Shown: in pieces, positions 34,955-43,639 of the stretch
How positions within the stretch are numbered: the first letter of the stretch is position 1
Layout of the letters: every line of letters starts with the position of its first letter
Assembly: GCF_017875645.1 (NCBI RefSeq)
Contig: NZ_JAGGMR010000001.1
Location: 2,852,001 to 2,916,000, forward strand
Length of the DNA stretch: 64,000 nucleotides
Source of the DNA: Nocardia goodfellowii
GTDB taxonomy: Bacteria > Actinomycetota > Actinomycetes > Mycobacteriales > Mycobacteriaceae
Direction of reading: 5' to 3'
Translations under genes and position numbers: made by a program
The notes under the pieces: model-generated
Told to the model about the DNA's origin: nothing
The model's input: only the letters and a program-made list of their open reading frames with translations
Database searches by the model: none

Positions 34955-36699
34955 TGTGTCGAATCTACGGTTATTTCGGCCGGGGCTTTGATTCATCTGG
35001 TATGGCCGCCGCACGGGATGCACAGCTGTCAGGTGGTCCGGATTACCAGCGCCATGTCACGGGCGATGGTTGGGCTGTTGGCTGCAACCGCCTGTCCATC
35101 CAGGACCCCGACAGTGGATTTCAGCCTTTCACCAACGGAGACGGCTCGGTGCACCTGGTCTTCAACGGGGAGATCTACAACTTTCGCGCCATCAGGAGCG
35201 AGCTCGCACAGCATGGTGTGCAAGTCGACGGCGACTGCGATGCCTCAGTCCTGCTGCCTTACTACGAATTGCACGGTGACCGTTTTGTAGATCAGCTCGA
35301 AGGAATGTTCTCCATCGCGCTGGTGGACCTGCGTTTCGGACAGCGGATGAAGATATGGTGCGATCCCCTCGCCATCAAGAGTGTGTACTATTTCGTCACC
35401 GACGAAGGCGTAGCTTTTGCGTCTGAACTGGGCGGCCTGGTCGCGTTGTTGAAGCAGCCACTCAGCGTTGACCCCTTAGCCGTCGACAACTATCTGGACT
35501 TGCAGTGCCTGCCGGGTGGCGCATCGCTGTATGGCGGGATCTCCGTGCTGCTTCCAGGCGAGCAGCTGGTCTGCTGCGATACCGACACCGTGGTCGAACG
35601 CCGTACGCGAGATTCGAATCCGCCCGACGACGAGTTGACACCGCGAGGGCTGCGTGCTCGGCTGTCGCATGAGGTAACACGTATGTCGGTGCAGTCCGCC
35701 CCGATCGCAGTTCAGGTCTCGGGCGGGCTCGACTCGAGTATCCTTGCGACGTTGCTCAGCGCCCGCCGCGATGACGTCACCGGGTTCCATGTAACGCATG
35801 AGGGTGGTCACCCAACAGACGAGTTGGTTTTTGCTCGTGCGGCGGCCTCGCACGCCCGTATTCCACTGCAGGTTGTCGAGGTCCGGCCGGCCGAGCTGCC
35901 GGATCTGATCCCAGCCATGGTGACGGCGCTCGGCGCACCGAACGCGACGCCGCATGCTCTCAGCGCCTTCGTCCTATTTAGAGAGATCGCGCGCAGCGGT
36001 TTCCGTGTCTGCTTCGTAGGTGACGGGGCAGACGAGCAGTTTGGTGGCTACCGTCGGTACACCACTGCCCTCGCGGCGAACAACGACGACTGGCCTTCCC
36101 GCTATCTGGATCGGCTTTCATTGGTTCCGCGTGCAGAATACCGGCAGCTTTATACCCCGGAGTACCGTGATTTGGTCGACTCGAGTGTGACCAGCCGACA
36201 GCGAGCCCTGGAAGTGCTGAATCGTCCAGCTCCGTCACGCCTAGAGCAGGTCCTCGCCCATGATCGGCTGTACAAGCTGCCGGGACTCAACCTGCGCAAG
36301 CTCGACCATCTCTCCATGGCGCACGCAGTCGAAGGGCGGGTTCCCTACTGCCAACCCGGCGTCACCAGATTCGCCCGACATACGCCCGATGCTTTAAAGG
36401 TCGACGGGTCACGTCGAAAGCAGATCCTGTGGGATGCAGGTGCCGGGTTGGTGCCGTCGTTGGTCCAACACCGAAGCAAGCAACCGTTTACGTTCCCTGT
36501 AAACGCCTTCATGAAACAGCCCAGCAAACTTTGGGACTTCGTCATCGACGTTCTGACGCGACCCCGGCTCTGCCTGTGGGGATTTTTGGATGAATCCGCT
36601 GTGCGGAAGGTGATCGCGGAACACGTCGCGGGTCAGGATCATTCACGTCTGCTGTGGGGATTGATGGTGCTCGAGCTATCAATTTCGCAGCCTGCTTGA
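34954..36699 (+). CDS. asnB: Asparagine synthetase (glutamine-hydrolysing) family amidotransferase
   Basis: 581 residues, full AsnB arrangement. The N-terminal Ntn glutaminase has its nucleophile Cys2 (MCRIYGYFG) and LVFNGEIYNF; the ATP-PPase domain carries VSGGLDSSILATLL near 265 and FVGDGADEQFGGYRRY. It uses Gln ammonia and ATP to amidate a carboxylate. The kept Cys2 favours amide formation over the lasso cyclase role, whose members often lose glutaminase activity and occur with B1/B2 proteins absent here. Its stop overlaps the convergent minus-strand kinase gene by 21 bases. Confidence 0.88.
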   Translation: MCRIYGYFGRGFDSSGMAAARDAQLSGGPDYQRHVTGDGWAVGCNRLSIQDPDSGFQPFTNGDGSVHLVFNGEIYNFRAIRSELAQHGVQVDGDCDASVLLPYYELHGDRFVDQLEGMFSIALVDLRFGQRMKIWCDPLAIKSVYYFVTDEGVAFASELGGLVALLKQPLSVDPLAVDNYLDLQCLPGGASLYGGISVLLPGEQLVCCDTDTVVERRTRDSNPPDDELTPRGLRARLSHEVTRMSVQSAPIAVQVSGGLDSSILATLLSARRDDVTGFHVTHEGGHPTDELVFARAAASHARIPLQVVEVRPAELPDLIPAMVTALGAPNATPHALSAFVLFREIARSGFRVCFVGDGADEQFGGYRRYTTALAANNDDWPSRYLDRLSLVPRAEYRQLYTPEYRDLVDSSVTSRQRALEVLNRPAPSRLEQVLAHDRLYKLPGLNLRKLDHLSMAHAVEGRVPYCQPGVTRFARHTPDALKVDGSRRKQILWDAGAGLVPSLVQHRSKQPFTFPVNAFMKQPSKLWDFVIDVLTRPRLCLWGFLDESAVRKVIAEHVAGQDHSRLLWGLMVLELSISQPA

Positions 36700-37698
36700 T
36701 AAGCGGGCTGGGGGCAGACAATTTGTTGGCGCATCTTGGTCGAGTGCTTCTGCCGTCCTGGTGATGAGATCCAGGTTGTGCCGGAACCGTAACCAAAAGC
36801 GGGAGATCCAGTCTAGATACCATGCGACCAAATTCGCATCGCGCTGCTCGAGCAGCGCGATGTGGCTGTGCCTCGGCAGGAACCAGATCGCCCCGAGCTT
36901 CGCCACGTCGGCAATGCTCCTATACGGGAGATGCAAACACGCGTGTACTTGCTCGACAAAGCTATGGACAGCCCTCGGATGCAGCGCAAAGTCACCGCGT
37001 TCGCGGCGGCACGAGAGCCATAGCGCCTTGCCTGCGTCTGCCGGCCGACGCGAGAAACCAGCTTCGTCCCAATCGATTACGGTGCATTGCCGAGACTTAC
37101 TGAGGATCAGGTTTCGGCCGTGTAAGTCGCCGTGATACACGCTGATATTGTCCGCGCGGGTCAACCGCACGGCACTGGCGCGCAGTTCGGCACCGTGTTC
37201 ATCGATCACCCGCACAAGCCCCGCCCATTCGCCAATCGAAATGCGGGCTGCTAGTCGGCGCTCCTCGGTCCAACCAGCAAGCCAAGGCGAGGCGTAGTCT
37301 TTGACCAAATCCTCCGCTACCTCGGCGCCTGCACCGCGGATAGCCAAGTCACCGAGAACACCCGTGAGTTCGGCGAGATGATGGCGCAGGTTATCCAGGG
37401 GGCCGCCGCTGGCAAACGGCCGGACTACTACAAGAACGGGGTGCTCGAATTCGTAGAGACCGATATCGATCACCGGTGGATACCACCGTGCTCCGTGAAG
37501 CGCAGCATCTGCTCGAAGTATCCGCCGCAATTCAACTTCGGAGGACTGATGGTGGCTATGCACCTTCACCGAGAGCAGCCGATCGCGGTCGGCGATCCGG
37601 TACGACGAGTTGACACCTCTGCCCTCGAGAACCTCGGCATAGCCACCCAGAATGGCGTCCATGGCACGACGGATATCGAACGGGAGCGGCATGGTCAT
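36679..37698 (-). CDS. Aminoglycoside phosphotransferase-family kinase
   Basis: 339 residues with the protein-kinase-like APH fold: catalytic loop ISVYHGDLHGRNLIL (HGDxHxxN) and the metal-binding Asp in CTVIDWDEAGF, about 15 residues later. It probably phosphorylates a hydroxyl of a small molecule, as a biosynthetic step or as self-protection against the product. ATG 37698 overlaps the upstream kinase stop by four bases, placing it in the minus-strand operon starting at the SAM synthetase. The gene ends inside the 3' end of the convergent asnB. Confidence 0.82.
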   Translation of the reverse strand: MTMPLPFDIRRAMDAILGGYAEVLEGRGVNSSYRIADRDRLLSVKVHSHHQSSEVELRRILRADAALHGARWYPPVIDIGLYEFEHPVLVVVRPFASGGPLDNLRHHLAELTGVLGDLAIRGAGAEVAEDLVKDYASPWLAGWTEERRLAARISIGEWAGLVRVIDEHGAELRASAVRLTRADNISVYHGDLHGRNLILSKSRQCTVIDWDEAGFSRRPADAGKALWLSCRRERGDFALHPRAVHSFVEQVHACLHLPYRSIADVAKLGAIWFLPRHSHIALLEQRDANLVAWYLDWISRFWLRFRHNLDLITRTAEALDQDAPTNCLPPARLSSRLRN

Positions 37699-38276
37699 GA
37701 GCCGTGATCGGCAGAACCTGCGGCGCAGCCGATCCATTCGGTCACCGCGCTGATCAACTGTTCGGTCGGTGCGGCGCTGTCCAGCCGTAGCACCGGGCAA
37801 TGTAGCTCAGCGAGCCAACGCTCATGCTCGGTTCGACTACGGCCTGAGAATTCAGCGTTGTCGTATCCGCGGGCCCAGTCCAGGAAATCGTGGTGCGCCG
37901 CTTCGTTTATTCCACCGCGCTCGATTGTGTTGCCATATCTCAGGACTTCACGCCTCACCAATCGGTCGAGGCGCACGTGCGGATCGATGGTGAGGAAGAC
38001 GACGCCGCTAAATGCATTGATTAGACTGTCGCCCCATCCAACGATGGACCCGGAGAGTATCCAGGCGTCCCGCGGCAGAAACACCGAGTGCATCAGTGTC
38101 AGTCGATCTTCCACTGGGCGCTTGTGTATATACGGTGGCGAGGTCGGGAGCCAGAAGTAGTCGTCGACGTCAGCATGAGGTACCGACTGCTGAGACGCCA
38201 ATGCGCGGCCGAGAGTTGTGGTCCCTGCTCCGCTTGCACCGGTGATAAGTAGTCGTTGTGAGTACATTCGGGTCAC
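37695..38276 (-). CDS. Small P-loop (adenylate-kinase-like) kinase
   Basis: 193 residues. Walker A is LLITGASGAGTTTLGRAL near residue 12, followed by HADVDDYFWLPTSPPYIHKR and a lid-like Arg-rich part (RLDRLVRREVLRYGNTIERG), as in AAA_17/18 adenylate-kinase-like proteins. The third Walker Thr (GTTT) replaces the usual GKT/GKS Lys: the loop reads GASGAGTTT, so the catalytic Lys is missing and activity may be altered. Second-last gene of the minus-strand operon. Confidence 0.7.
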   Translation of the reverse strand: MTRMYSQRLLITGASGAGTTTLGRALASQQSVPHADVDDYFWLPTSPPYIHKRPVEDRLTLMHSVFLPRDAWILSGSIVGWGDSLINAFSGVVFLTIDPHVRLDRLVRREVLRYGNTIERGGINEAAHHDFLDWARGYDNAEFSGRSRTEHERWLAELHCPVLRLDSAAPTEQLISAVTEWIGCAAGSADHGS

Positions 38277-38332
38277 CTAATTGGGTTGTCGGAGCACCTG
38301 TAGCCGCGCCGATGCAGACTGCAGCCGACACG

Positions 38333-39364
38333 CTAGATGCTCGCCGACAGGAAGTCAGCGAGTCGACCGACCTCCCGATGGACATCGCGGAAATCGTATC
38401 GGAAGTAGAAAGAAGGTAGCGTTGCCAAGGCGGTTTGCGTTCGATCGAGGCTTCCGGGATCCGGCTCGTGTCCAAAGATATTGAGATGTTTATTGGGTAG
38501 CTTCAAAACGCGCTTCTCCAGCAAGCTCTTGCCCGCCATCGCCGATATCGCAGTCAAATCGACCTCTGATCTCTCGTCTGCCAGGCTCAGGTGGACGATC
38601 GCGTCGATCCTCGTCGACTGTTCTATTTTGGTGGCAAGGAGCTCTGCGTACTCCCATGGGTACAGCAGCACAGTGCCGTGTGGCTCGACCCCAGATTCAC
38701 GCAGGCTCATCAGAGTTCGGTTGGCTGGATGTGACAGTGAGGAGCGGATAGTTGCCGCCCGGCTCGATCCGAACAGAAGGTCCAGTGTGTCCAATCGGAC
38801 CGAGATCGACCGAGGCCACCCGACCCCTGCTACGTATTCTCGGCCCGGAAACGTCGTCACACTCACGTCGTCGTTGCAGACCATGACGCCGGATCCTTCC
38901 AGCACACTCGCCATGATGAACGAGGTCTTGCCTGCTCGGCTTCCACCGACTAGCGCCACCCCCATTCCGTTCAATTGCACGAGCCCGGCATGGAGAAACA
39001 TCACACCTTGCCGACTTGCTGCCGAGCGATGCATGGCGCGGGTCGCACGAAGGACAGACTGGGTTACCCACGCGTCGCTACTTGGAGCCACATGGAAACA
39101 GATTTTCTTTGCATGGTCGACGGCGTAGTCCACGGACACCTCGCCCTCTGCCATGACCGATGCCGCGATGGTGTCGGGGGGCCGCGCAGTCCCCGCGATC
39201 ACTTGCCATGCCCCCGGGCCCGGGGGGCCGGGATCGAGTGCCAGATACGGTGCTGCGAGGCGATGAACATGTTCTGCAACCGCCTCGGTACAAGTCAGAC
39301 CGCTTCTCGCGAAGCGCGAACGCACAGTGTAGTGACGCGGCGAGTTACTCCCACCGAGCTTCAT
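38333..39364 (-). CDS. HPr kinase-like P-loop protein (second copy)
   Basis: 343 residues. VMFLHAGLVQLNGMGVALVG leads into Walker A GGSRAGKTS, then VMVCNDDVSVTTFPGREYVA matches the acidic metal site of HPr-kinase-like domains. It differs enough from the 32664 protein that they are unlikely to be recent duplicates. ATG 39364 follows TGAGGT; the frame runs further up to 39400. The presence of two such proteins in one cluster suggests two phosphorylation steps or a heteromeric pair. Confidence 0.72.
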   Translation of the reverse strand: MKLGGSNSPRHYTVRSRFARSGLTCTEAVAEHVHRLAAPYLALDPGPPGPGAWQVIAGTARPPDTIAASVMAEGEVSVDYAVDHAKKICFHVAPSSDAWVTQSVLRATRAMHRSAASRQGVMFLHAGLVQLNGMGVALVGGSRAGKTSFIMASVLEGSGVMVCNDDVSVTTFPGREYVAGVGWPRSISVRLDTLDLLFGSSRAATIRSSLSHPANRTLMSLRESGVEPHGTVLLYPWEYAELLATKIEQSTRIDAIVHLSLADERSEVDLTAISAMAGKSLLEKRVLKLPNKHLNIFGHEPDPGSLDRTQTALATLPSFYFRYDFRDVHREVGRLADFLSASI

Positions 39365-39473
39365 AGGCGACCTCATTTGATTACCGGAGGATGCGAACAA
39401 CGCCTGTCTCGGCGCGCCGGGTATGTCTCTGCTTGCGTCTGATTGATGTGCTCCCGGCGAATCGGGTTGGCGG

Positions 39474-40703
39474 TCACCACATCACAACGCCCGTGCTCAC
39501 CAGTTGCGCCGTGATGCCGGAGACGTTGGCCAGCGACCGCTCTACGATCGCCCGCACGCGCGCCTCCTCCTCGGCGTCTGGCTCCCAGCCGACCAACCGG
39601 ATGATGACCTCGTCAGGAGCTCCCAGAGGTGCCTCCTTGGAGGTAAACACGTGTGTCTCGACCGAGAATCCCGTCTCGTTGTGGATTTCGGCCGCAAGGT
39701 CGCGGGCCAGCACTCCATACAACTTGCCCGTATGGTCGAGCGGATTCTTGCCGGCCGGTGCCTCGATACTCATCGAACGCATGGGCGTGATCAATCCGTT
39801 GATCCGATTGCCCCGCCCGACCACGCCGACATCTCCGGTGTCTGCGACGGACCCGAGCGCGGTCAGATAGGGCCGGCCATTGCGGTCCGTTGGGTTGACC
39901 AACAGATCCGGCCGAATCCCGAGCAGCTGTTCGCTGAATATGCCGATCTGGTTTTCACACTGCTGTTTCCGAGTGAAGTAATGTTCCAGTGAGCTGATCT
40001 GGGACGCTAAGAACGGCATGTTGACGATCAACTTGAAATGTTCACCGAACCGACTGCCGAATACCTTGACATCCCAGCCGGTATCCGGATTGGTTCGTTT
40101 GAACTCGGCTCCGTTGATGTGCTGCTCTACGCCCAGCACCAACTGCTCCAGGCGGCTCAGCGGAGCATAGCCGTGCAACAGGTTGCAGTCATTGGAGACC
40201 AACCTCGGATCGCCGATATCGATGAGGTCGTCGAGGGTTTGTGGCCGATACCGCGAGTGGCCTCGGCCCGCGCCTTGATGGTCTACGATTTCGCACTGCA
40301 CGGTCAGATGTCGCGCGGGGTCGAATCCCGTGGTCACCTCCGATAGAACCTCCGCCGCAGCATCGAAGAGCAATTCGCGCAGTGGGATGGGCTGATCGCC
40401 AAAACTATAGGCCCCTTTGCCTGCGTACAAAACGGTGTAAGGCTTGGTCAGATCCCCGCGACCGTAGTCGATGTCGGCCTCGCCGCCAAAAAGCATCACC
40501 TTGTCGAACCAGTGATGCGCAACCCGACCGAACTGCTTCAGGCAGTATTCCGAGTACCTGCGCGAGGCTCTTTCTGCGATGGCGTCGCACATTGTATCCG
40601 GATGTCCGACTCCTTTGCGTTCCACTAGTTCGTACGGCTGAGTCTCTGCGCTTGCGGAGCTGTCGGGCAGAATGTGAATAGTGCTGACGTCTTCAGCGGT
40701 CAT
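39474..40703 (-). CDS. Archaeal-type S-adenosylmethionine synthetase
   Basis: 409 residues, matching the archaeal MAT family in motif and length rather than bacterial MetK (about 385-400 with GHPDK and a GAGDQG motif). It has ERKGVGHPDTMCDAIAE, LFGGEADIDYGRGD and the long signature ADTGDVGVVGRGNRINGLIT, followed by MRSMSIEAPAGKNPLDHTGK. It makes AdoMet from Met and ATP. ATG 40703 is chosen because GAGGA lies 5 nt upstream. First gene of a four-gene minus-strand operon; divergent from the AMP-ligase gene. No methyltransferase is visible in the cluster. Confidence 0.88.
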   Translation of the reverse strand: MTAEDVSTIHILPDSSASAETQPYELVERKGVGHPDTMCDAIAERASRRYSEYCLKQFGRVAHHWFDKVMLFGGEADIDYGRGDLTKPYTVLYAGKGAYSFGDQPIPLRELLFDAAAEVLSEVTTGFDPARHLTVQCEIVDHQGAGRGHSRYRPQTLDDLIDIGDPRLVSNDCNLLHGYAPLSRLEQLVLGVEQHINGAEFKRTNPDTGWDVKVFGSRFGEHFKLIVNMPFLASQISSLEHYFTRKQQCENQIGIFSEQLLGIRPDLLVNPTDRNGRPYLTALGSVADTGDVGVVGRGNRINGLITPMRSMSIEAPAGKNPLDHTGKLYGVLARDLAAEIHNETGFSVETHVFTSKEAPLGAPDEVIIRLVGWEPDAEEEARVRAIVERSLANVSGITAQLVSTGVVMW

Positions 40704-40752
40704 TCGGTCCTCGCTCTTGCTAGTTACCTTCATTGGGTACCGAGAATATGTC

Positions 40753-40763
40753 GTCACGCACCC
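40753..40763. promoter_or_regulatory. Shared 11-mer GTCACGCACCC (possible operator)
   Basis: The same 11 bases occur at 25121-25131, ahead of the PhyH-led operon, and here upstream of the SAM synthetase operon. Both are intergenic and at operon heads. It may be a binding site for the SARP or LuxR regulator; two copies alone do not prove it. Confidence 0.35.
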
Positions 40764-40893
40764 ATATGATACGAAAGTAACAATCTGCCAATTGATCTCT
40801 AATCGCCTTCTAACGGCTATCTAACTCTTTCGTCGGACTGCTACTCGAAAGCGCTTCATTCCTCCGAGTTGCTGCTGAATCGAGCCAATTCGT

Positions 40894-40922
40894 TTGACGG
40901 CCAGCGCATCACTGGGTACTTT
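40894..40922 (+). promoter_or_regulatory. Vegetative-type promoter of the aminoacyl-ACP operon
   Basis: TTGACG (40894-40899), a 17-base spacer and TACTTT (40917-40922), matching the actinobacterial pattern TTGACN-N17-TANNNT. Transcription would start near 40929, about 20 bases ahead of the ribosome site for ATG 40951. Confidence 0.6.
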
Positions 40923-40950
40923 CTTGGTATCACTAGGGGAAGGTCGAAGA

Positions 40951-42408
40951 ATGCCAAGCGAACCTCGGCCAGTTTTTGTTCACGAACTCGTTTCGAATGC
41001 TGCCACGAAAAGACCGAATACGGTCGCGGTCGTCGACATCGACGGTTCGTGGACTTATGCCGAGCTGAATAGCCGCGCGATGGAATACGCAACGGTTCTG
41101 GTCGCGGCCGGCGTGCGCGTCGGTGATCGGGTTCTGATCCGCGCAACCGCCGAACGCTGGGTCCTTGCCGCGATCTACGGCTGCTCCCGGATCGGCGCGA
41201 TAGCCGTGCCGCTCAATCCTGATCTCCGACCGACGCAATGGACGGAGATCGGCGACGACGCGGAACCAACGTTCGTGATGAGTGGCCCGCTATCACTCGC
41301 ACCACCGGCCGTAGCAGGGGAGTCCACATCGCAGGCTGTTAGAGATCCCGATGCGACAGTGTTGCTTCTGTACACCTCCGGCAGCACCGCCGCGCCAAAG
41401 GCCGTGGTGTGCGCACACCGCCCGGTGTTGTTCGCAACGACCGCCATCGCCACCCGGCTGAACTATCGACCGGACGACGTAGTGCTGTGCAGGCTTCCAC
41501 TATCCTTCGATTATGGCCTCTACCAGGCCTTTCTCACCGCCTATTGCGGTGCAACGCTGGTGTTGGCCGGAGCCGGCGGCGATGCTGGATTGCTGGGGGT
41601 CATGCGCAGGCACCGCGTGACGGTGGTGCCAGTGGTGCCATCGCTGGCGACGATGCTTGTACGGCTTGCGGCTCGCGGCTCGGTCACCACGATTCGTCTA
41701 TTCACGAATACGGGCCAGGAATTGACTGCTTCACAGATCGGTGCACTGCGCCGGACGTTCCCGTCGGCAGCCATCCAACTGATGTACGGCACCACCGAGT
41801 GCAAACGGATCACGATCGGGGAACCCGACGGTGACACCTCCCGTCCTGGCGCGGTCGGGAAACCGCTGCCCGGCACCGCGGTTCGGATCGTCGATGAGGA
41901 TGCTCGTCCTGTGCCGACTGGGACGGAGGGCCAAATTGTGGTCGCCGGACCACACCTGATGAACGGCTACTGGCGGGCCGAGGACCTCACCGCGCTGACG
42001 TACGGCACCGACACCGCCACCGGCGAAAGGGTCCTCTACACGGGTGACTACGGTCGCCTCGACGAGAGCGGAAACCTGTACTTTCACGGCCGCCGCGATC
42101 AACTGTTCAAACATCGGGGTGTACGCACGAGCGTCGCTGAGATCGAGGCGGCGGCACGTGCGGTGCCGGACATCGTCGACGCCGCCGTAGTGCCACCGCG
42201 GGGCGGTGATGACGCAGTGCTTTTCGCCGTCACCACCCTGTCGCCTGTCGAAGTCCTGCGCCAGTTGCGCGCCCGACTGGAACCGCTCAAAGTGCCGGCG
42301 CACTGCCAGACGTTGGCCCAGCTTCCGCTCGGAGCCAGTGGCAAAACTGACAGGACAGCATTGGCTGCCCTGGTCACCGACGCGAAGGCACAGGGTGCCA
42401 ATGCCTGA
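40951..42408 (+). CDS. AMP-dependent ligase (amino acid:ACP activating adenylation enzyme)
   Basis: 485 residues, ANL superfamily. Core A3 is LLLYTSGSTAAPKAVV, A5 LMYGTTECKR, A7 LYTGDYGRLDESG and A10 LPLGASGKTDRTAL with the catalytic Lys. No carrier domain is fused, so it should adenylate an acid and load the separate ACP at 44923. ATG 40951 is used (GGGGAAGG upstream); the frame opens earlier at 40894 inside the promoter. Neighbours (PLP decarboxylase, flavoprotein, ACP) make an amino acid substrate likely; which one cannot be told. Confidence 0.88.
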   Translation: MPSEPRPVFVHELVSNAATKRPNTVAVVDIDGSWTYAELNSRAMEYATVLVAAGVRVGDRVLIRATAERWVLAAIYGCSRIGAIAVPLNPDLRPTQWTEIGDDAEPTFVMSGPLSLAPPAVAGESTSQAVRDPDATVLLLYTSGSTAAPKAVVCAHRPVLFATTAIATRLNYRPDDVVLCRLPLSFDYGLYQAFLTAYCGATLVLAGAGGDAGLLGVMRRHRVTVVPVVPSLATMLVRLAARGSVTTIRLFTNTGQELTASQIGALRRTFPSAAIQLMYGTTECKRITIGEPDGDTSRPGAVGKPLPGTAVRIVDEDARPVPTGTEGQIVVAGPHLMNGYWRAEDLTALTYGTDTATGERVLYTGDYGRLDESGNLYFHGRRDQLFKHRGVRTSVAEIEAAARAVPDIVDAAVVPPRGGDDAVLFAVTTLSPVEVLRQLRARLEPLKVPAHCQTLAQLPLGASGKTDRTALAALVTDAKAQGANA

Positions 42409-43639
42409 CATCGCCGCACTGGTCCGGCAGTACGGAAGCCCGCTTTACGTTTATGAACTGGACGCAGTGCAGCAGGCCATCGTCGACCTGCGTGCCGCCC
42501 TGCCTGCGAAGTCTGTTGTCTACTATTCGCTGAAGGCGAACCCGCACATCGCGATATCTCGTGAACTGCGGGAGTCCGGTTGCCGAGCGGAGATCAGCTC
42601 ACCGGGGGAGTTGGAGGTCGCGTTAAAGGCCGGATTCCAGGGCCTGGACTGTCTCTACACCGGTCCGGGCAAGACTGACTCGGAGATCGATCATGCTCTC
42701 GCAAAGGGAGTGCGGCGGTTCTCTGCCGAATCTGCGGGGGAACTCGACCGAATCGGTCAGGCAGCGTTGGCGTGCGGTACCGAGGCGACGGTCCTGTTGC
42801 GGATTAACGGGCGTTCAGCTGGCGCAACAGGCCTTCGGATGAGCGGGGCCGAGTCGCAGTTCGGAGTGGACGAACAACAGGTTATCGGCGATCCTGGGCG
42901 CTTCAGGGATGTGCCCGGCGTTCGCCTTGCCGGGGTGCACCTGTTTCCCCTGAGCAACGCCCGCGACGAGAGCAGCCTTATCGCTGCTTTCCAAGCGAGC
43001 ATTGCGCTTGCCGCACGGGTGCGTGACCGAACGGGGCTGCCCCTGCGCATCATCGACTTGGGTGGCGGATTCGCGACTCCCTACGCCCAGCCTGGGTGTC
43101 GCCCCACCTATCGGAACCTGATCGATGCGTTGAGCGCCGCCCTAGACGAGGATCTGCCGGGTTGGCGGGATCGAGATATCGAGCTCGCCTTCGAATCGGG
43201 CCGGTACCTGGTCGGCGACAGCGGTCGTCTGATCACCACTGTCCAGGACGTCAAAACCAGCGGAACCCGCACCTTTGTGGTGGTGGACGCCGGGATCAAC
43301 CACCTCGGTGGGATGGCCGGACTGGGCCGGTTGGCGATCCCGCGTGCGACACCAGAGCAAACCGGCGGTGCGGCCACCAGGGTGACGCTGGTCGGGCCGC
43401 TGTGCACCCCCGCCGATGTGCTCGGTCGCGAAGTCGAGGTGCCTGCCCCGACACCAGGCGATCTTCTCGTAGTTCCGAATGTCGGAGCGTACGGGCTGAG
43501 CGCGAGCCTGGTGGCTTTCCTGGGACGGCCAGCCCCCACTGAGGTTGTGATGGCGCGCGACAGGGTGGTGGATGTGAGTCGGTTGCGTTTGACGTACGAA
43601 AACCTGCCTGTCGAGGAAACCGTTTTGGAGGTGTCATGA
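42401..43639 (+). CDS. Type III PLP-dependent decarboxylase (LysA/BtrK-like)
   Basis: 412 residues, alanine-racemase-fold decarboxylase. PLP Lys45 is in YYSLKANPHI; EISSPGELEVALKAGF and GPGKTDSEIDHAL follow; the phosphate-binding IIDLGGGFATPY and C-terminal ESGRYLVGDSG and VGAYGLSAS are typical. Next to an AMP ligase and a discrete ACP it resembles the BtrK arrangement in butirosin biosynthesis (decarboxylation of an ACP-bound amino acid) and similar trios in exosortase A clusters. It overlaps the ligase by 8 bases. ACP-bound substrate is an inference from context. Confidence 0.85.
   Translation: MPDIAALVRQYGSPLYVYELDAVQQAIVDLRAALPAKSVVYYSLKANPHIAISRELRESGCRAEISSPGELEVALKAGFQGLDCLYTGPGKTDSEIDHALAKGVRRFSAESAGELDRIGQAALACGTEATVLLRINGRSAGATGLRMSGAESQFGVDEQQVIGDPGRFRDVPGVRLAGVHLFPLSNARDESSLIAAFQASIALAARVRDRTGLPLRIIDLGGGFATPYAQPGCRPTYRNLIDALSAALDEDLPGWRDRDIELAFESGRYLVGDSGRLITTVQDVKTSGTRTFVVVDAGINHLGGMAGLGRLAIPRATPEQTGGAATRVTLVGPLCTPADVLGREVEVPAPTPGDLLVVPNVGAYGLSASLVAFLGRPAPTEVVMARDRVVDVSRLRLTYENLPVEETVLEVS

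Noticed and set aside
34954..36699. Lasso-peptide cyclase and lasso cluster
   Set aside because: AsnB keeps Cys2 for glutaminase activity, and no B1 (RRE), B2 protease or lasso-type precursor (Gly/Ala/Ser/Cys1 with Asp/Glu at 7-9 after a TxxG leader) is present. The only precursor seen has a GG leader and an 11-residue core.
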